This document shows, piece by piece, positions 1-8,003 of a stretch of 64,000 nt of DNA (the stretch's first letter is position 1; the number at the start of each line of letters is the position of its first letter). This DNA is from G963666705 sp963666705 (GTDB taxonomy: Bacteria > Pseudomonadota > Alphaproteobacteria > CADEGL01). Below the pieces are notes generated by a model. The model did not search any database. It had not been told where the DNA came from and saw only the letters and a list, made by a program, of their open reading frames with translations. The stretch is taken from positions 62,001 to 126,000 of the forward strand of contig CAXXKO010000022.1 of assembly GCA_963666705.2 (NCBI GenBank). Direction: 5' to 3'. The position numbers and the translations under genes were made by a program.

Positions 1-1
1 C

Positions 2-31
2 CAAGCCCTCAAGCGCTTCGCCGCCGTGTGA
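2..31 (+). CDS. possible 3' end of an upstream gene (partial)
   Basis: The first bases read in one frame as QALKRFAAV followed by TGA. This may be the last nine codons of a gene that begins outside the window. Too little is visible to name a product, and the frame could be chance. Confidence 0.25.
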   Translation, partial: QALKRFAAV

Positions 32-60
32 GGCGACTCCTCATTCCTTCTGGATTTGTT

Positions 61-83
61 CCTTACTTTTAAGTAAAGTAAGG
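61..83. promoter_or_regulatory. inverted-repeat operator upstream of the MazE/VapC-like pair
   Basis: CCTTACTTT (61-69) and AAAGTAAGG (75-83) form a perfect 9-bp inverted repeat with a 5-bp spacer. It lies 25 bases before the antitoxin start. Toxin-antitoxin operons are normally autorepressed through such a palindrome by the antitoxin's DNA-binding domain, so this is inferred to be its operator. Confidence 0.6.
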
Positions 84-107
84 AGACTATAAATTGGAAG
101 GATGGTC

Positions 108-347
108 ATGACAGTGGCTACAATCACCGCCAAGGGGCAGACCACGATTCCGAAGTCGATTCGAACCCAGCTTCACCTCGAGGCGGGCGACCGGATCGAG
201 TTCGTCGTCCAGGAGGACGGCTCGGTCTTACTGGTGCCGCTCAACTTTCGCGCCGCTGACTTGAAGGGCTTGATCCCCAAGCCGCGCAAGGCCGTGAGCC
301 TCGGCGAAATGGAGCGTGCGATCCGGCGTGGTAGGGGTGGGGTTTGA
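108..347 (+). CDS. AbrB/MazE-family antitoxin
   Basis: A 79-residue protein with an N-terminal SpoVT/AbrB swapped-hairpin domain: TITAKGQTTIPKSIR is the family signature, followed by LEAGDRIEF. It should bind the toxin encoded next door and repress its own promoter. An ATG at 102 is in frame, but GGAAGG at 96-101 sits six bases before ATG 108, so 108 is the better start. Its TGA overlaps the TTG start of the PIN toxin (TTGA), which indicates translational coupling. The basic C-terminal tail (about residues 60-79) is likely the toxin-neutralising part. The family is certain from the motif; pairing comes from the overlap. Confidence 0.85.
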   Translation: MTVATITAKGQTTIPKSIRTQLHLEAGDRIEFVVQEDGSVLLVPLNFRAADLKGLIPKPRKAVSLGEMERAIRRGRGGV

Positions 348-742
348 AGGGGCTCGACACCAACCTTCTCGTCCGCCTGATCGCCCAGGACGACCAGGAG
401 CAGGCCGCGGTCGCCGAGCGCTACGTGACGGCGCACTGCGCGCCCGACCGGCCGTGCTACGTCAACCGGGTCGTCTTGTGCGAGCTGGTCTGGGTTCTCG
501 AACGCGCTTACCGACAGCCGTCGGAGACCGTTGCCGATGTCATCGAGCGGCTCTTGCGGACGGCGGACATGGCTGTGGAGGACGCGGCCGCCGCGTGGTC
601 GGCGCTCCACGCCTACCGGACGATGGGCGTCGATTTCGCCGACGCCTTCATCGCGCGCACGAACGCAAGCGCCGGGTGCGAGAGCACCGCCACCTTCGAC
701 CGCCGCGCCGGCCACCTGCCGGAGTTCGAGGTCTTGAGCTAA
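344..742 (+). CDS. PIN-domain ribonuclease toxin (VapC family)
   Basis: A 132-residue PIN domain, the usual VapC length. The acidic metal-binding residues are visible: D5 (LDTN), E47 (LCELVWV), D97 and D100 (GVDFADAF), with a further D at 119. VapC toxins are Mg-dependent endoribonucleases, often cutting tRNA. The start is TTG at 344, overlapping the antitoxin stop, so toxin synthesis is probably coupled and low. All catalytic positions are intact, so the toxin looks functional. The RNA target cannot be read from sequence. Confidence 0.88.
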   Translation: MKGLDTNLLVRLIAQDDQEQAAVAERYVTAHCAPDRPCYVNRVVLCELVWVLERAYRQPSETVADVIERLLRTADMAVEDAAAAWSALHAYRTMGVDFADAFIARTNASAGCESTATFDRRAGHLPEFEVLS

Positions 743-773
743 GGTCTTGGCTTTGGTTTTCCTGCCTGCCCGC

Positions 774-1082
774 TCAAGCGGCGGGCCGCGGCAGCACCTC
801 GCGCTCGATATCGACGGTCGCGCGCCGCTCCGCCACTTCGAGGTCGTAGGCGGTCTGAAGGTTCAGCCAGAATCTGGCGTCGTTTCCGAAGTAGCGGCCG
901 AGCCTGAGCGCCGTATCGGCGGTTATCGAGCGCCGGCCGTGGAGGATATCTGTAATCCGCGTCACCGGCACCCGCAGGTCGCGAGCCAAGCGGCTGGCGC
1001 TGATGCCATACGGGATCATGAGATCCTCCCGCAGAATTTCCCCAGGGTGGATCGGTGGCAACCGCCCTTCCGCCTCCGTCAT
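774..1082 (-). CDS. higA: HigA-family antitoxin (XRE helix-turn-helix)
   Basis: A 102-residue HigA-type protein opening with the family signature PPIHPGEILREDL, followed by an HTH (ISASRLARDLRVPVTRITDIL) and the conserved segment RYFGNDARFWLNLQ. It normally neutralises the HigB mRNA interferase and represses the operon. The frame opens upstream to 1106, but GGAG just before ATG 1082 supports that start. The cognate toxin is broken: only a HigB C-terminal remnant precedes it, in the same frame and with no stop between. The antitoxin is therefore probably an orphan. Confidence 0.85.
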   Translation of the reverse strand: MTEAEGRLPPIHPGEILREDLMIPYGISASRLARDLRVPVTRITDILHGRRSITADTALRLGRYFGNDARFWLNLQTAYDLEVAERRATVDIEREVLPRPAA

Positions 1083-1160
1083 CGTATTCTCCTGGTGATA
1101 GCCCATGATTTCGATGCTATGGGCTTCTCCGTCCCCCCAAACGAAGCAAGTCCGCCGTGT
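1083..1160 (-). pseudogene. HigB toxin C-terminal remnant
   Basis: Directly upstream of and in frame with higA, the minus strand reads TCFVWGDGEAHSIEIMGYH. This matches the conserved end of HigB toxins (CFVW...DVEIVDYH). The typical HigB start and middle (about 70 residues) are missing, and the frame lacks the usual stop and runs into HigA. Further upstream (about 1200-1245) only an uncertain trace of a HigB-like start is seen. The toxin is judged dead by internal deletion. Confidence 0.6.
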
Positions 1161-1240
1161 TGGTGTCGCGGTGCCTTCGAACCGGGACTAGACACGGTGC
1201 GGCGCCGTCCGTCGGGCCGGCCTTTTGGGCGAAAGAGCTA

Positions 1241-1606
1241 TCAATCGGCGACTGCCTGCACGTGCGCGGCGTCAATGACGCGGATGCGTCCGCGGGCGCG
1301 GTTTCGTGGCTTGGCCTTGACCGTGATCTCCACATCCTGACCGAGCGCGGTCAGAAGACGCATCAGCCGCTCGCTGGAGAAGTTAGCGAGTCGTCCGTTG
1401 AGAAGGGCAGAGACCTTCGGCTGATCGATGCCCATGAGGGATGCGGCCGCCACCTGGGTCAGGCGGCGGCGCTTGACGATTCGCCGGATATGGCTTGCGA
1501 GCTGCGCCTTGGTCAGCTCCTCCTCGGGCTCGGCGAAGCCGAGGTCGGCAAACACGTTGCCGCTGCCCGGCGTCACCGGGATTGCGGCTTCCGGTTTCTT
1601 GGCCAT
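1241..1606 (-). CDS. XRE-family antitoxin of a Gp49-like toxin pair
   Basis: A 121-residue regulator with an acidic N-terminus and a central HTH_37/XRE domain (about residues 35-85: QLASHIRRIVKRR, LTQVAAASLMGIDQPKVSAL). Proteins of this type accompany RelE/Gp49-like toxins, usually toxin first. That is the order here: the toxin stop lies 34 bases inside this gene, a tight overlap. The basic C-terminus (KAKPRNRARGRIR) is unusual. The protein is inferred to bind the toxin and to repress the promoter upstream of 1971. Confidence 0.8.
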   Translation of the reverse strand: MAKKPEAAIPVTPGSGNVFADLGFAEPEEELTKAQLASHIRRIVKRRRLTQVAAASLMGIDQPKVSALLNGRLANFSSERLMRLLTALGQDVEITVKAKPRNRARGRIRVIDAAHVQAVAD

Positions 1607-1971
1607 CGCTCGTAGTCCTCCTTCGCTCGCTTGAGTCGCCGCTCGATCAGGTCGAGCTCGGCTTTGGGCGTGGCGCGCCCGCGCCTGGACTTCTTCTGGA
1701 AGGCATGCAGCACATACACCGCACCGGCGAAACGCACGGTGTATACGGCGCGGTAGGTGTCGCCGTCGAAGTCGTCCACAACCTCCAGTACGCTCGCGCC
1801 GGTGAAGCCCTTCAAGGGCTTGGCGTAGGGCGCCTTCAGTCCAAGTTGAGCCTCCCAAAGCGCAGCGCCGGTTCGACGCCGGACCTCTTCGGGGAATGCC
1901 CTCAGATCCTCCTTGCTGCTGCCGACCCAGCGCACCGGCTTGGGGTCTATATCGCTTGAGTGATTCGTCAC
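1573..1971 (-). CDS. Gp49-like/RelE-superfamily toxin
   Basis: A 132-residue member of the phage-derived Gp49-like family (PF05973 type). It shows VRWVGSSKEDL near the start, the core AVYTVRFAGAVYVLHAFQKKS and the basic tail RLKRAKEDYERW. The family comprises ribosome-dependent mRNA interferases of RelE fold. The start codon is GTG (1969-1971). It overlaps the antitoxin by 34 bases, forming a reversed (toxin-first) operon. No frameshift is seen and the pair looks complete. Confidence 0.82.
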   Translation of the reverse strand: MTNHSSDIDPKPVRWVGSSKEDLRAFPEEVRRRTGAALWEAQLGLKAPYAKPLKGFTGASVLEVVDDFDGDTYRAVYTVRFAGAVYVLHAFQKKSRRGRATPKAELDLIERRLKRAKEDYERWPRNRKPQSR

Positions 1972-1992
1972 ACGCCTGAGCTTCGATCTAAG

Positions 1993-2012
1993 ATATGCTT
2001 AATCTGGCATAT
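1993..2012. promoter_or_regulatory. inverted repeat upstream of the Gp49-like toxin operon
   Basis: ATATGC (1993-1998) and GCATAT (2007-2012) form an inverted repeat with an 8-bp spacer, 22 bases upstream of the toxin GTG start on the minus strand. The position fits an autoregulatory operator bound by the XRE antitoxin. This is inferred from position and symmetry only. Confidence 0.45.
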
Positions 2013-2378
2013 TCTCAAGTTGGTTTGTCGGTCAAGAGTAAAATCATCCGGCTTCCTCGTTGTCCTATTGTGCGTGGAATGCATATGGCAACCCGCATTG
2101 GGCCGGCCATCGACATGCCATGCCGCATTGGATCATCGGGGAGGGGAATGCTTGGCGCGCCCGTCCGGCGACGACAGACGGCCCTCGATCAGATCGGAAG
2201 GCGATTGGCGCGTGCGCATCGACCCGTGTATTTCTTCGGCATGGGGTATCTCCTTGCGGGCGCCGGTGGCATCAGGCGTTGGTTGGAAATTCTTCAGCGA
2301 GGATGCACCCTTACCAGATTTTCCAGCATGTTTAGGACTTGACCGGCCGAGACCGCGGCATTTGATGCATTCCTTATA
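2013..2378. other. intergenic region without a supported gene
   Basis: Between the toxin operon and the repeat before ilvD I see no credible gene. The open frames here have no ribosome-binding site, no recognisable motif, and overlap one another in different frames. Nothing else structured was recognised. Confidence 0.5.
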
Positions 2379-2490
2379 CCAGCGGCCGATGAGCTCGCCT
2401 CATCGACCGCTGGCAAGCGCGACCGCGCGCCCGAGCTTATGCGAGGTAAGCCAAGGCCGCGGACGCGGCCGCCCGGCGTCTGAGGGAACA
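2379..2490. repeat. structured intergenic repeat, family E, copy 1
   Basis: The copy begins with a hairpin (CCAGCGG.CGATGAG / CTCATCGACCGCTGG around 2379-2413). It continues with a shared segment (GCGCCCGAGCTTATGCGAGG-like), a GC-rich stem (CCGCGGACGCGGCCGC) and GCCCGGCG.TGAGGGA. The same order of blocks recurs at 50333-50530. About 200 bp without features separates it from ilvD. It could be a small RNA or a decayed mobile repeat. Confidence 0.6.
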
Positions 2491-2768
2491 TGCAACGGGT
2501 CATTCTTATGAGCCGTTGATATTACATAAGGACAAGCGATTCGTACGAGTAGCAAATCAGAAGGCTCATAGTCTTGCCTCGGGCGTGGCCGTTCACACGC
2601 CAAAGAGCCTATGTCAGGTGTTCGGTGAAGGGCCGACTGACTTGGATGCCTGGGCCGAGGCCCGACCGCCATTCCGCTAGAAGGGCTTGCTCGGCCCACT
2701 AGGCCTTGGACTGGCGCCCGCGCACGGTTATCTTCCGCACGAACCGAGGCATCTTAAGAGGAACACCC

Positions 2769-4496
2769 ATGGCCGCGAACGCGACGTTCGATAAATCCAA
2801 GCTGCCCAGCCGCCACGTCTCGGTGGGGCCGAAGAGCGCGCCGCACCGTGCCTTCTATTACGCCATGGGCATGACCGACAAGGAGATCTCCCAGCCCTTC
2901 GTCGGCGTCGCCACGACCTGGAACGAGGCCGCACCCTGCAACATCGCGCTCATGCGCCAGGCCCAAGCGGTCAAGAAGGGCGTCAAGGCCGCGGGCGGCA
3001 CCCCGCGCGAGTTCACCACCATCACCGTGACCGACGGCATCGCCATGGGCCATGCCGGCATGAAGTCCTCGCTGGTGAGCCGCGAGGTGATCGCCGATTC
3101 GGTCGAGCTCACCATGCGCGGGCACTGCTATGACGCCCTCGTCGGCCTCGCCGGCTGCGACAAGTCCCTCCCCGGCATGATGATGGTCATGGTGCGCCTG
3201 AACGTGCCCTCCATCTTCCTCTATGGCGGCTCGATCCTTCCCGGGCGCTTCCGCAAGAAGGACATCACCATCGTCGACGTGTTCGAGGCCGTGGGCCAGC
3301 ACTCGACGGGTGCGATGGGCGACGAGGATCTGCGCGAGATCGAAACCATGGCCTGCCCCTCGGCTGGGGCCTGCGGCGGCCAGTTCACGGCCAACACCAT
3401 GGCCTGCGTCTCCGAGGCCATGGGCCTGGCCCTGCCCGGCTCGGCCGGGGCGCCGGCGCCGTACGAATCGCGCGACGCCTATGCCGAGCTGGCGGGCGAG
3501 GGGGTCATGGACCTGATCGCCAAGGGCATCCGGCCGCGCGACGTGGTGACACGTAAGTCCCTCGAGAACGCCGCCACCGTGGTCGCGGCGACGGGCGGCT
3601 CAACCAATGCCGGGCTTCACCTGCCGGCCATCGCCCACGAGGCCGGGATCGAACTTTCGCTCCAGGACGTGTGCGACATCTTCCGCCGCACCCCCTACAT
3701 CGCGGACCTCAAGCCCGGCGGCAAGTACGTGGCGCGCGACCTCTATGAGGTGGGCGGCGTATCGATCGTCCTGAAGACCCTGCTCGACGGCGGCTACCTG
3801 CACGGCGACTGCATCACCGTGAGCGGCAAGACCCTGGCCGAGAACCTCGCGGGCGTGAAGTTCCCCGAGGACCAGGACGTGGTCTACCCGGTCTCGCGCC
3901 CCCTATCGGAGACGGGCGGCGTCGTCGGCCTCAGGGGCAACCTGGCGACCGAGGGGGCGATCGTGAAGATCGCCGGCATGAAGCGCCTCCAGTTCTCCGG
4001 CCCGGCGCGGGTCTTCGAGCGCGAGGAGGATTGCCTGGCGGCCGTCATGCGCCGCGATTACGCCGAGGGCGACGTGCTCGTCATCCGCAACGAGGGCCCC
4101 AAGGGCGGCCCCGGCATGCGTGAGATGCTGGCGACGACGGCGGCCCTCTACGGCCAGGGCGCGGGCGAATCCGTGGCGCTGATCACCGACGGGCGCTTCT
4201 CGGGCGGCACGCGCGGCTTCTGCGTCGGCCATGTCGGCCCCGAGGCCGCCGTGGGCGGCGCCATCGGCTTGTTGCGCGACGGCGACGTGATCCACATCGA
4301 TGCGACCAAAGGCACCCTCGACGTGGGTCTCTCGGACGCGGAATTGGAGGCTCGCCGCAAGGCCTGGTCCCCCCGCGTCCACGAGTTCCAGTCGGGCGCC
4401 ATCTGGCGCTACGCCGAGACCGTCGGCCCCGCCCACCTGGGCGCCGTCACCCACCCGGGCGCGAAAGCGGAGAGCCATGTCTACGGCGATATTTGA
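2769..4496 (+). CDS. ilvD: dihydroxy-acid dehydratase
   Basis: A 575-residue IlvD/Edd-family protein of normal length. It dehydrates 2,3-dihydroxyisovalerate and 2,3-dihydroxy-3-methylvalerate to the keto acids in valine and isoleucine synthesis, using an Fe-S cluster. Three conserved cysteine regions are present: C57 (AAPCNIA), C130 (GLAGCDKSLPGM) and C202 (SAGACGGQF). The C-terminal SGGTRGFCVGHVGPEA motif is also intact. The open frame extends to 2706, but ATG 2769 has GAGGA upstream and gives the family-standard N-terminus. A sugar-acid dehydratase of the same family cannot be excluded, though the motifs favour IlvD. It stands alone with no ilv neighbours. Confidence 0.9.
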   Translation: MAANATFDKSKLPSRHVSVGPKSAPHRAFYYAMGMTDKEISQPFVGVATTWNEAAPCNIALMRQAQAVKKGVKAAGGTPREFTTITVTDGIAMGHAGMKSSLVSREVIADSVELTMRGHCYDALVGLAGCDKSLPGMMMVMVRLNVPSIFLYGGSILPGRFRKKDITIVDVFEAVGQHSTGAMGDEDLREIETMACPSAGACGGQFTANTMACVSEAMGLALPGSAGAPAPYESRDAYAELAGEGVMDLIAKGIRPRDVVTRKSLENAATVVAATGGSTNAGLHLPAIAHEAGIELSLQDVCDIFRRTPYIADLKPGGKYVARDLYEVGGVSIVLKTLLDGGYLHGDCITVSGKTLAENLAGVKFPEDQDVVYPVSRPLSETGGVVGLRGNLATEGAIVKIAGMKRLQFSGPARVFEREEDCLAAVMRRDYAEGDVLVIRNEGPKGGPGMREMLATTAALYGQGAGESVALITDGRFSGGTRGFCVGHVGPEAAVGGAIGLLRDGDVIHIDATKGTLDVGLSDAELEARRKAWSPRVHEFQSGAIWRYAETVGPAHLGAVTHPGAKAESHVYGDI

Positions 4497-4614
4497 AGGG
4501 GAGAGGGCGAAGAGCGCGGATGCGCCTCGACGTTCGACGGCGCCGGACACCAAACCGCCACCCATTCCGAACCCGGCGTGGGCGATGACTTGGCCCTTGG
4601 ACAAGGAAACCTAA

Positions 4615-4765
4615 CCTGACGCTTCGAGGCCTCTCCCCTCGGGGAGAGGGTGGCGCGCCGTGCGCGCCGGGTGAGGGCGTGGCCGCCGGGAGGCGGCCGA
4701 AAGACTCTTTGTGGCGCGAACGCGCATCCCAGCCCTCTCCCCAAGGGGCGTGGGGGACTCATTTG
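4615..4765. repeat. palindromic GC-rich repeat, family D, copy 1
   Basis: Repeat of about 150 bp framed by CCCCTC...GAGAGGG arms. Its body is GGTGAGGGCGTGGCCGCC, then GGCGGCC.AAAGACTCT, then GCGCGxACGCGCA and CCCTCTCCCC. Close copies lie at 8880-9035 and 45825-45985, with partial copies on both sides of IS481. It follows the ilvD stop and may act as a terminator there. Confidence 0.7.
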
Positions 4766-4809
4766 TCGCGTTCGCTCCACCGGTGGTTCGGCGAGCTCCG
4801 GCCCCCTCC

Positions 4810-6012
4810 CAGGGCTATCGCATTTGAACATTTGTGAACTGTGAGAGCATGCTTGTGAGGAAGGCATTGTCCCAGCCGGCGCGCTTGAGCTTGCCGCGCA
4901 TCGAGCCTTGGGAGGGTTCGAGTTGGGCGAGGTTGAGGGCGAGCTTGCGCAGCAAGGCCAGGTTTTGCGGTCCGTGGTCCTTGCGGTTCCTGGCCTGATC
5001 TTCGTCGAAGACGACGTCGAGCACCCAGTGGAGTTGGTTTTCGATGCTCCAGTGGCTGCGCACGATGTTGTTGAAGCGGGCGGGCGGGATGGCCTTGCTG
5101 AGCAGATAGTAGCGGGTTTCGGTGGTCCTCAGGCAGCCGATCTCGCGGCTGGCGACGACCTTGCCGACGGCCTTGAGGCCGGGCCAGCCGTGGCCGTCCT
5201 GAAGCCACGCGATATCGGTGCTGAGACTGGCGCTGCGGGTCTCGATGCGGCCATGGCCCTTGTCGACCTCGGTGGCGCTGTCGAGCGGCGTCTCGGGATC
5301 ATCGAGGAACAGGCACACGTCGTCCCGCAGGGTGCCTTGATTGGCCTTGAGCGCCAGCACGTAGTCGGCCTTCTGCTCGATCACCCGCTGGGCGATCGTG
5401 CGCTGGCAACTCATCGCATCGGCGGTGACGATGCGGCCCTTCAAGGACAACAACGCAAGCAACCGCGGCACGGCGACGATCTCGTTCGATTTGTCGCCGA
5501 CCGCCAGCTGAGCCAGGACCAGGCGCTGATCGGCCGCCCAGGCGCTGACCAGATGCAGCGGCGAGCCCGCCGAGGCCCGATCGAAGGAGCGCCTGAGGGT
5601 CTTGCCGTCGATCGCGACAACCCCCTCACAGGTCTCGGCAAAGCGCTTCATGAAGCCGAGGAACCAAGCGTGGAAGCCATCCGGATCGAGCAGCCGGAAC
5701 ACCCGCGAGAAGGTGTCGTGGCTCGGAATGCCGTGCTCCAGCGTCAAAAACTCTTCCAGAAACCCCCGTTTCGACCGCCCAAACAGCGCCATGTCGGCGC
5801 AGGTCTCACCGCCGCACAGCACCGTACACAGCGCAATGATCAGCAACTCGTGCAGCGAATGCCGCTTCGCATTCCCCGTCCGCGGGTCCTCCAGAGCCTC
5901 GAATACCTCGACAATCCCGTCCATGGCGCCAGCCTCCAAGCTGTTGGCACCATCTCGTAGAATCCATCAACCCGCCCCAAAGCAAGCCCTTTTTCCTAAT
6001 GCGATTCCCCTG
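4810..6012 (-). mobile_element. ISAs1-family insertion sequence, complete
   Basis: An element of 1203 bp. The terminal inverted repeats are CAGGGCTATCGCATTTG on the left and, read inward from the right end, CAGGGGAATCGCATTAG. They are flanked by a perfect 10-bp direct repeat, GGCCCCCTCC (4800-4809 and 6013-6022). Length, ends and duplication size match the ISAs1 family. It carries one intact transposase on the minus strand and sits between ilvD and livH, about 85 bases before livH, where it may have displaced the promoter. Confidence 0.92.
4815..5924 (-). CDS. ISAs1-family DDE transposase
   Basis: A 369-residue transposase related to the E. coli H-repeat proteins. It has the N-terminal DPRTGNAKRHSLHELL motif and then the DDE residues: D in VAIDGKTLRRS, D in TADAMSCQRT and E in HWSIENQLHWVLDV. 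The frame can begin at TTG 5939, but ATG 5924 follows GGAGG and is preferred. It fills nearly the whole element and appears functional. Confidence 0.92.
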   Translation of the reverse strand: MDGIVEVFEALEDPRTGNAKRHSLHELLIIALCTVLCGGETCADMALFGRSKRGFLEEFLTLEHGIPSHDTFSRVFRLLDPDGFHAWFLGFMKRFAETCEGVVAIDGKTLRRSFDRASAGSPLHLVSAWAADQRLVLAQLAVGDKSNEIVAVPRLLALLSLKGRIVTADAMSCQRTIAQRVIEQKADYVLALKANQGTLRDDVCLFLDDPETPLDSATEVDKGHGRIETRSASLSTDIAWLQDGHGWPGLKAVGKVVASREIGCLRTTETRYYLLSKAIPPARFNNIVRSHWSIENQLHWVLDVVFDEDQARNRKDHGPQNLALLRKLALNLAQLEPSQGSMRGKLKRAGWDNAFLTSMLSQFTNVQMR

Positions 6013-6096
6013 GGCCCCCTCCCCGCCCACATAGACTCCCCCACCCCCGCCGCCTATCATGGCGCCCGTTTGGGGCACGCGGGCGGCGTGGGGGGC

Positions 6097-6963
6097 ATGA
6101 CGACCGAGATCATCCTGCAGACGGTGATGAGCGGCCTCTTGATGGGCTTCATCTATGCCCTGGTGGCGGCCGGGCTGAGCCTCATTTTCGGGCTCATGGA
6201 AATCGTCAACTTCGCCCATGGCGAGTTCATGATGCTGGCCATGTTCGCGGCCTTCTGGCTCTACGCCCTCTTCGGGCTCGATCCGCTCTTCTCCATCCCC
6301 TTCGCCGCCGCGCTCCTGTTCGCCATCGGCGTCGCCACCCATTACGGCATCATCCGCCACATCCTCCACGCCCCCATGCTGGTCCAGATCACGGCCACCT
6401 TCGGCCTCGCCGTCTTTATCCGCAGCCTGGCCCAGTTCCTGTGGACGCCCGATTTCCGCTCCATCCCCGATCCCATCGTCGCGGGCCGGGTCGAGGTGAT
6501 GGGCATCTTCCTCGGCCTGCCCCAGATCGTGGCCAGCGCCGGGTGCCTGCTGGCCTTCGCGCTGCTCTTCCTCTTCATCCACCGCACCGAGACGGGCATG
6601 GCACTGCAGGCCACGGCCCAGGACCGCGAGGCCGCCTCCCTCATGGGCATCCGCACGGACCGCATGTACGCGCTCGGCTGGGGCATCGGCGCCGCCTGCG
6701 TGGCGGTGGCCGGCGTGCTCATCACCAACTACTACTTCATCTTCCCCGAGGTGGGCGTGATCTTCGCGCTCATCGCCTACGTCACCGTGGCCATGGGCGG
6801 CTTCGGCAGCCTCCCGGGCGCGCTCCTGGCCGGGATCCTGATCGGCCTCGTCGAGGCGCTGGGTGGTCTCCTCATCGATCCCGCATTCAAGTACGCGATC
6901 GTCTTCGTGATGTACCTGGGCGTCGTCCTGGTGCGGCCCAAGGGCCTCTTCGGGCGCTTCTGA
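6097..6963 (+). CDS. livH: branched-chain amino-acid-type ABC transporter permease (LivH)
   Basis: A 288-residue inner-membrane permease of the HAAT class with about eight hydrophobic segments. It has the family motifs FGLMEIVNFAHGEFM near the N-terminus and, later, QDREAASLMGIRTDRMYALGW, the EAA-like loop that contacts the ATPase. The C-terminus VLVRPKGLFGRF is typical. The open frame runs upstream into the IS, but ATG 6097 gives the normal LivH start. Its TGA overlaps the ATG of livM (TGATG). The cassette order is livH-M-G-F. The substrate is unknown because no binding protein is encoded alongside. Confidence 0.9.
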   Translation: MTTEIILQTVMSGLLMGFIYALVAAGLSLIFGLMEIVNFAHGEFMMLAMFAAFWLYALFGLDPLFSIPFAAALLFAIGVATHYGIIRHILHAPMLVQITATFGLAVFIRSLAQFLWTPDFRSIPDPIVAGRVEVMGIFLGLPQIVASAGCLLAFALLFLFIHRTETGMALQATAQDREAASLMGIRTDRMYALGWGIGAACVAVAGVLITNYYFIFPEVGVIFALIAYVTVAMGGFGSLPGALLAGILIGLVEALGGLLIDPAFKYAIVFVMYLGVVLVRPKGLFGRF

Positions 6964-8003
6964 TGGCCATGTCGGATACGGGCCCCGCCCTCGACGAGGC
7001 GCTCGACCGGGCGCTCGCCGAACGGCCCTACCCGCCGCTCGGCCCCACGCGGTGGCTGGCGGGCGCCGCGCTGCTCGCCGCCGTGATCGCCTTCCCGCTG
7101 GTCTTCACCGGGCCCTATGCCCAGCACGTGATGATCATGATCTTCATCTACGCGCTCATGGCCCAGGGGTGGAACCTGCTGGCCGGCTATTGCGGGCAGA
7201 TCTCCCTCGGCCACGCCATCTTCTTCGGCATCGGCGCCTATGCGCCGGCCTACCTCTTCACCGCCCACGGCATCTCGCCCTGGCTCGGCATGGTCGCGGG
7301 GGCGGCCCTCGCCATGGCCGTGGCGCTCGCCATCGGCGTTCCCACCTTCCGCCTGCGCGGGCATTATTTCGCCATCGCCACCCTCGTCATGGGAGAGATC
7401 GCCCAGACCGTCTTCCTCAATTGGGAGATGGTGGGGGGCGCCACGGGCATCTGGATCCCGATTCTCCGGAAGAGCCCCTGGCTCTCGTTCCAGTTCCACG
7501 ATTCGAAGCTGCCCTACTACTACATAGCGCTTGCCGCCCTCGCCCTTGCCTGCCTCGCCGTCGCCTGGCTCGGGCGCTCGAAGACCGGCCTCTACTTCCG
7601 CGCCATCCGCGAGGAGCCCGAGGCGGCGCGGGCCCTCGGCGTGGACATCACCCGCTACAAGCTGATCGCGATCGCCGTCTCGGCCGCCTTCACGTCGGTC
7701 GCCGGCGGCCTCTTCACCCAGTACATCCTGGTTATCGACCCCGAGACCGTGTTCCCCCTCATCCTCTCGATCCTCGTGGTGCTGATGACCATGCTGGGCG
7801 GGCTCGGCACCCTGTGGGGGCCGATTCTGGGCGCGGCCGTGCTCCTCCCCCTCTCGGAGCTGACCCGCGTCTGGCTGGGCGGCACCGGCGGGGCCGAGGA
7901 CCTGATGATCTATGGCGCCATCATCGTCCTCGTCTCGGTGTTCTATCCCAAGGGCCTCATCGGCCTCGCGCGCCGCCTGCTTCCGGGGCCGCGCCATGGC
8001 TGA
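6963..8003 (+). CDS. livM: ABC transporter permease (LivM)
   Basis: A 346-residue partner permease. After a hydrophilic N-terminus of about 30 residues come the membrane segments and the LivM signatures WNLLAGYCGQISLGHA and FRLRGHYFAIATLVMGEI. The ATPase-contact loop is FRAIREEPEAARALGVD and the C-terminus is YPKGLIGLA. ATG 6963 overlaps the livH stop by one base, and its end overlaps livG by eight bases, so the three genes are translationally coupled. With livH it forms the transmembrane channel. Confidence 0.9.
   Translation: MAMSDTGPALDEALDRALAERPYPPLGPTRWLAGAALLAAVIAFPLVFTGPYAQHVMIMIFIYALMAQGWNLLAGYCGQISLGHAIFFGIGAYAPAYLFTAHGISPWLGMVAGAALAMAVALAIGVPTFRLRGHYFAIATLVMGEIAQTVFLNWEMVGGATGIWIPILRKSPWLSFQFHDSKLPYYYIALAALALACLAVAWLGRSKTGLYFRAIREEPEAARALGVDITRYKLIAIAVSAAFTSVAGGLFTQYILVIDPETVFPLILSILVVLMTMLGGLGTLWGPILGAAVLLPLSELTRVWLGGTGGAEDLMIYGAIIVLVSVFYPKGLIGLARRLLPGPRHG

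Noticed and set aside
1995..2342. 115-codon frame between the toxin operon and ilvD
   Set aside because: No ribosome-binding site, no family resemblance, and a competing frame of similar length overlaps it.
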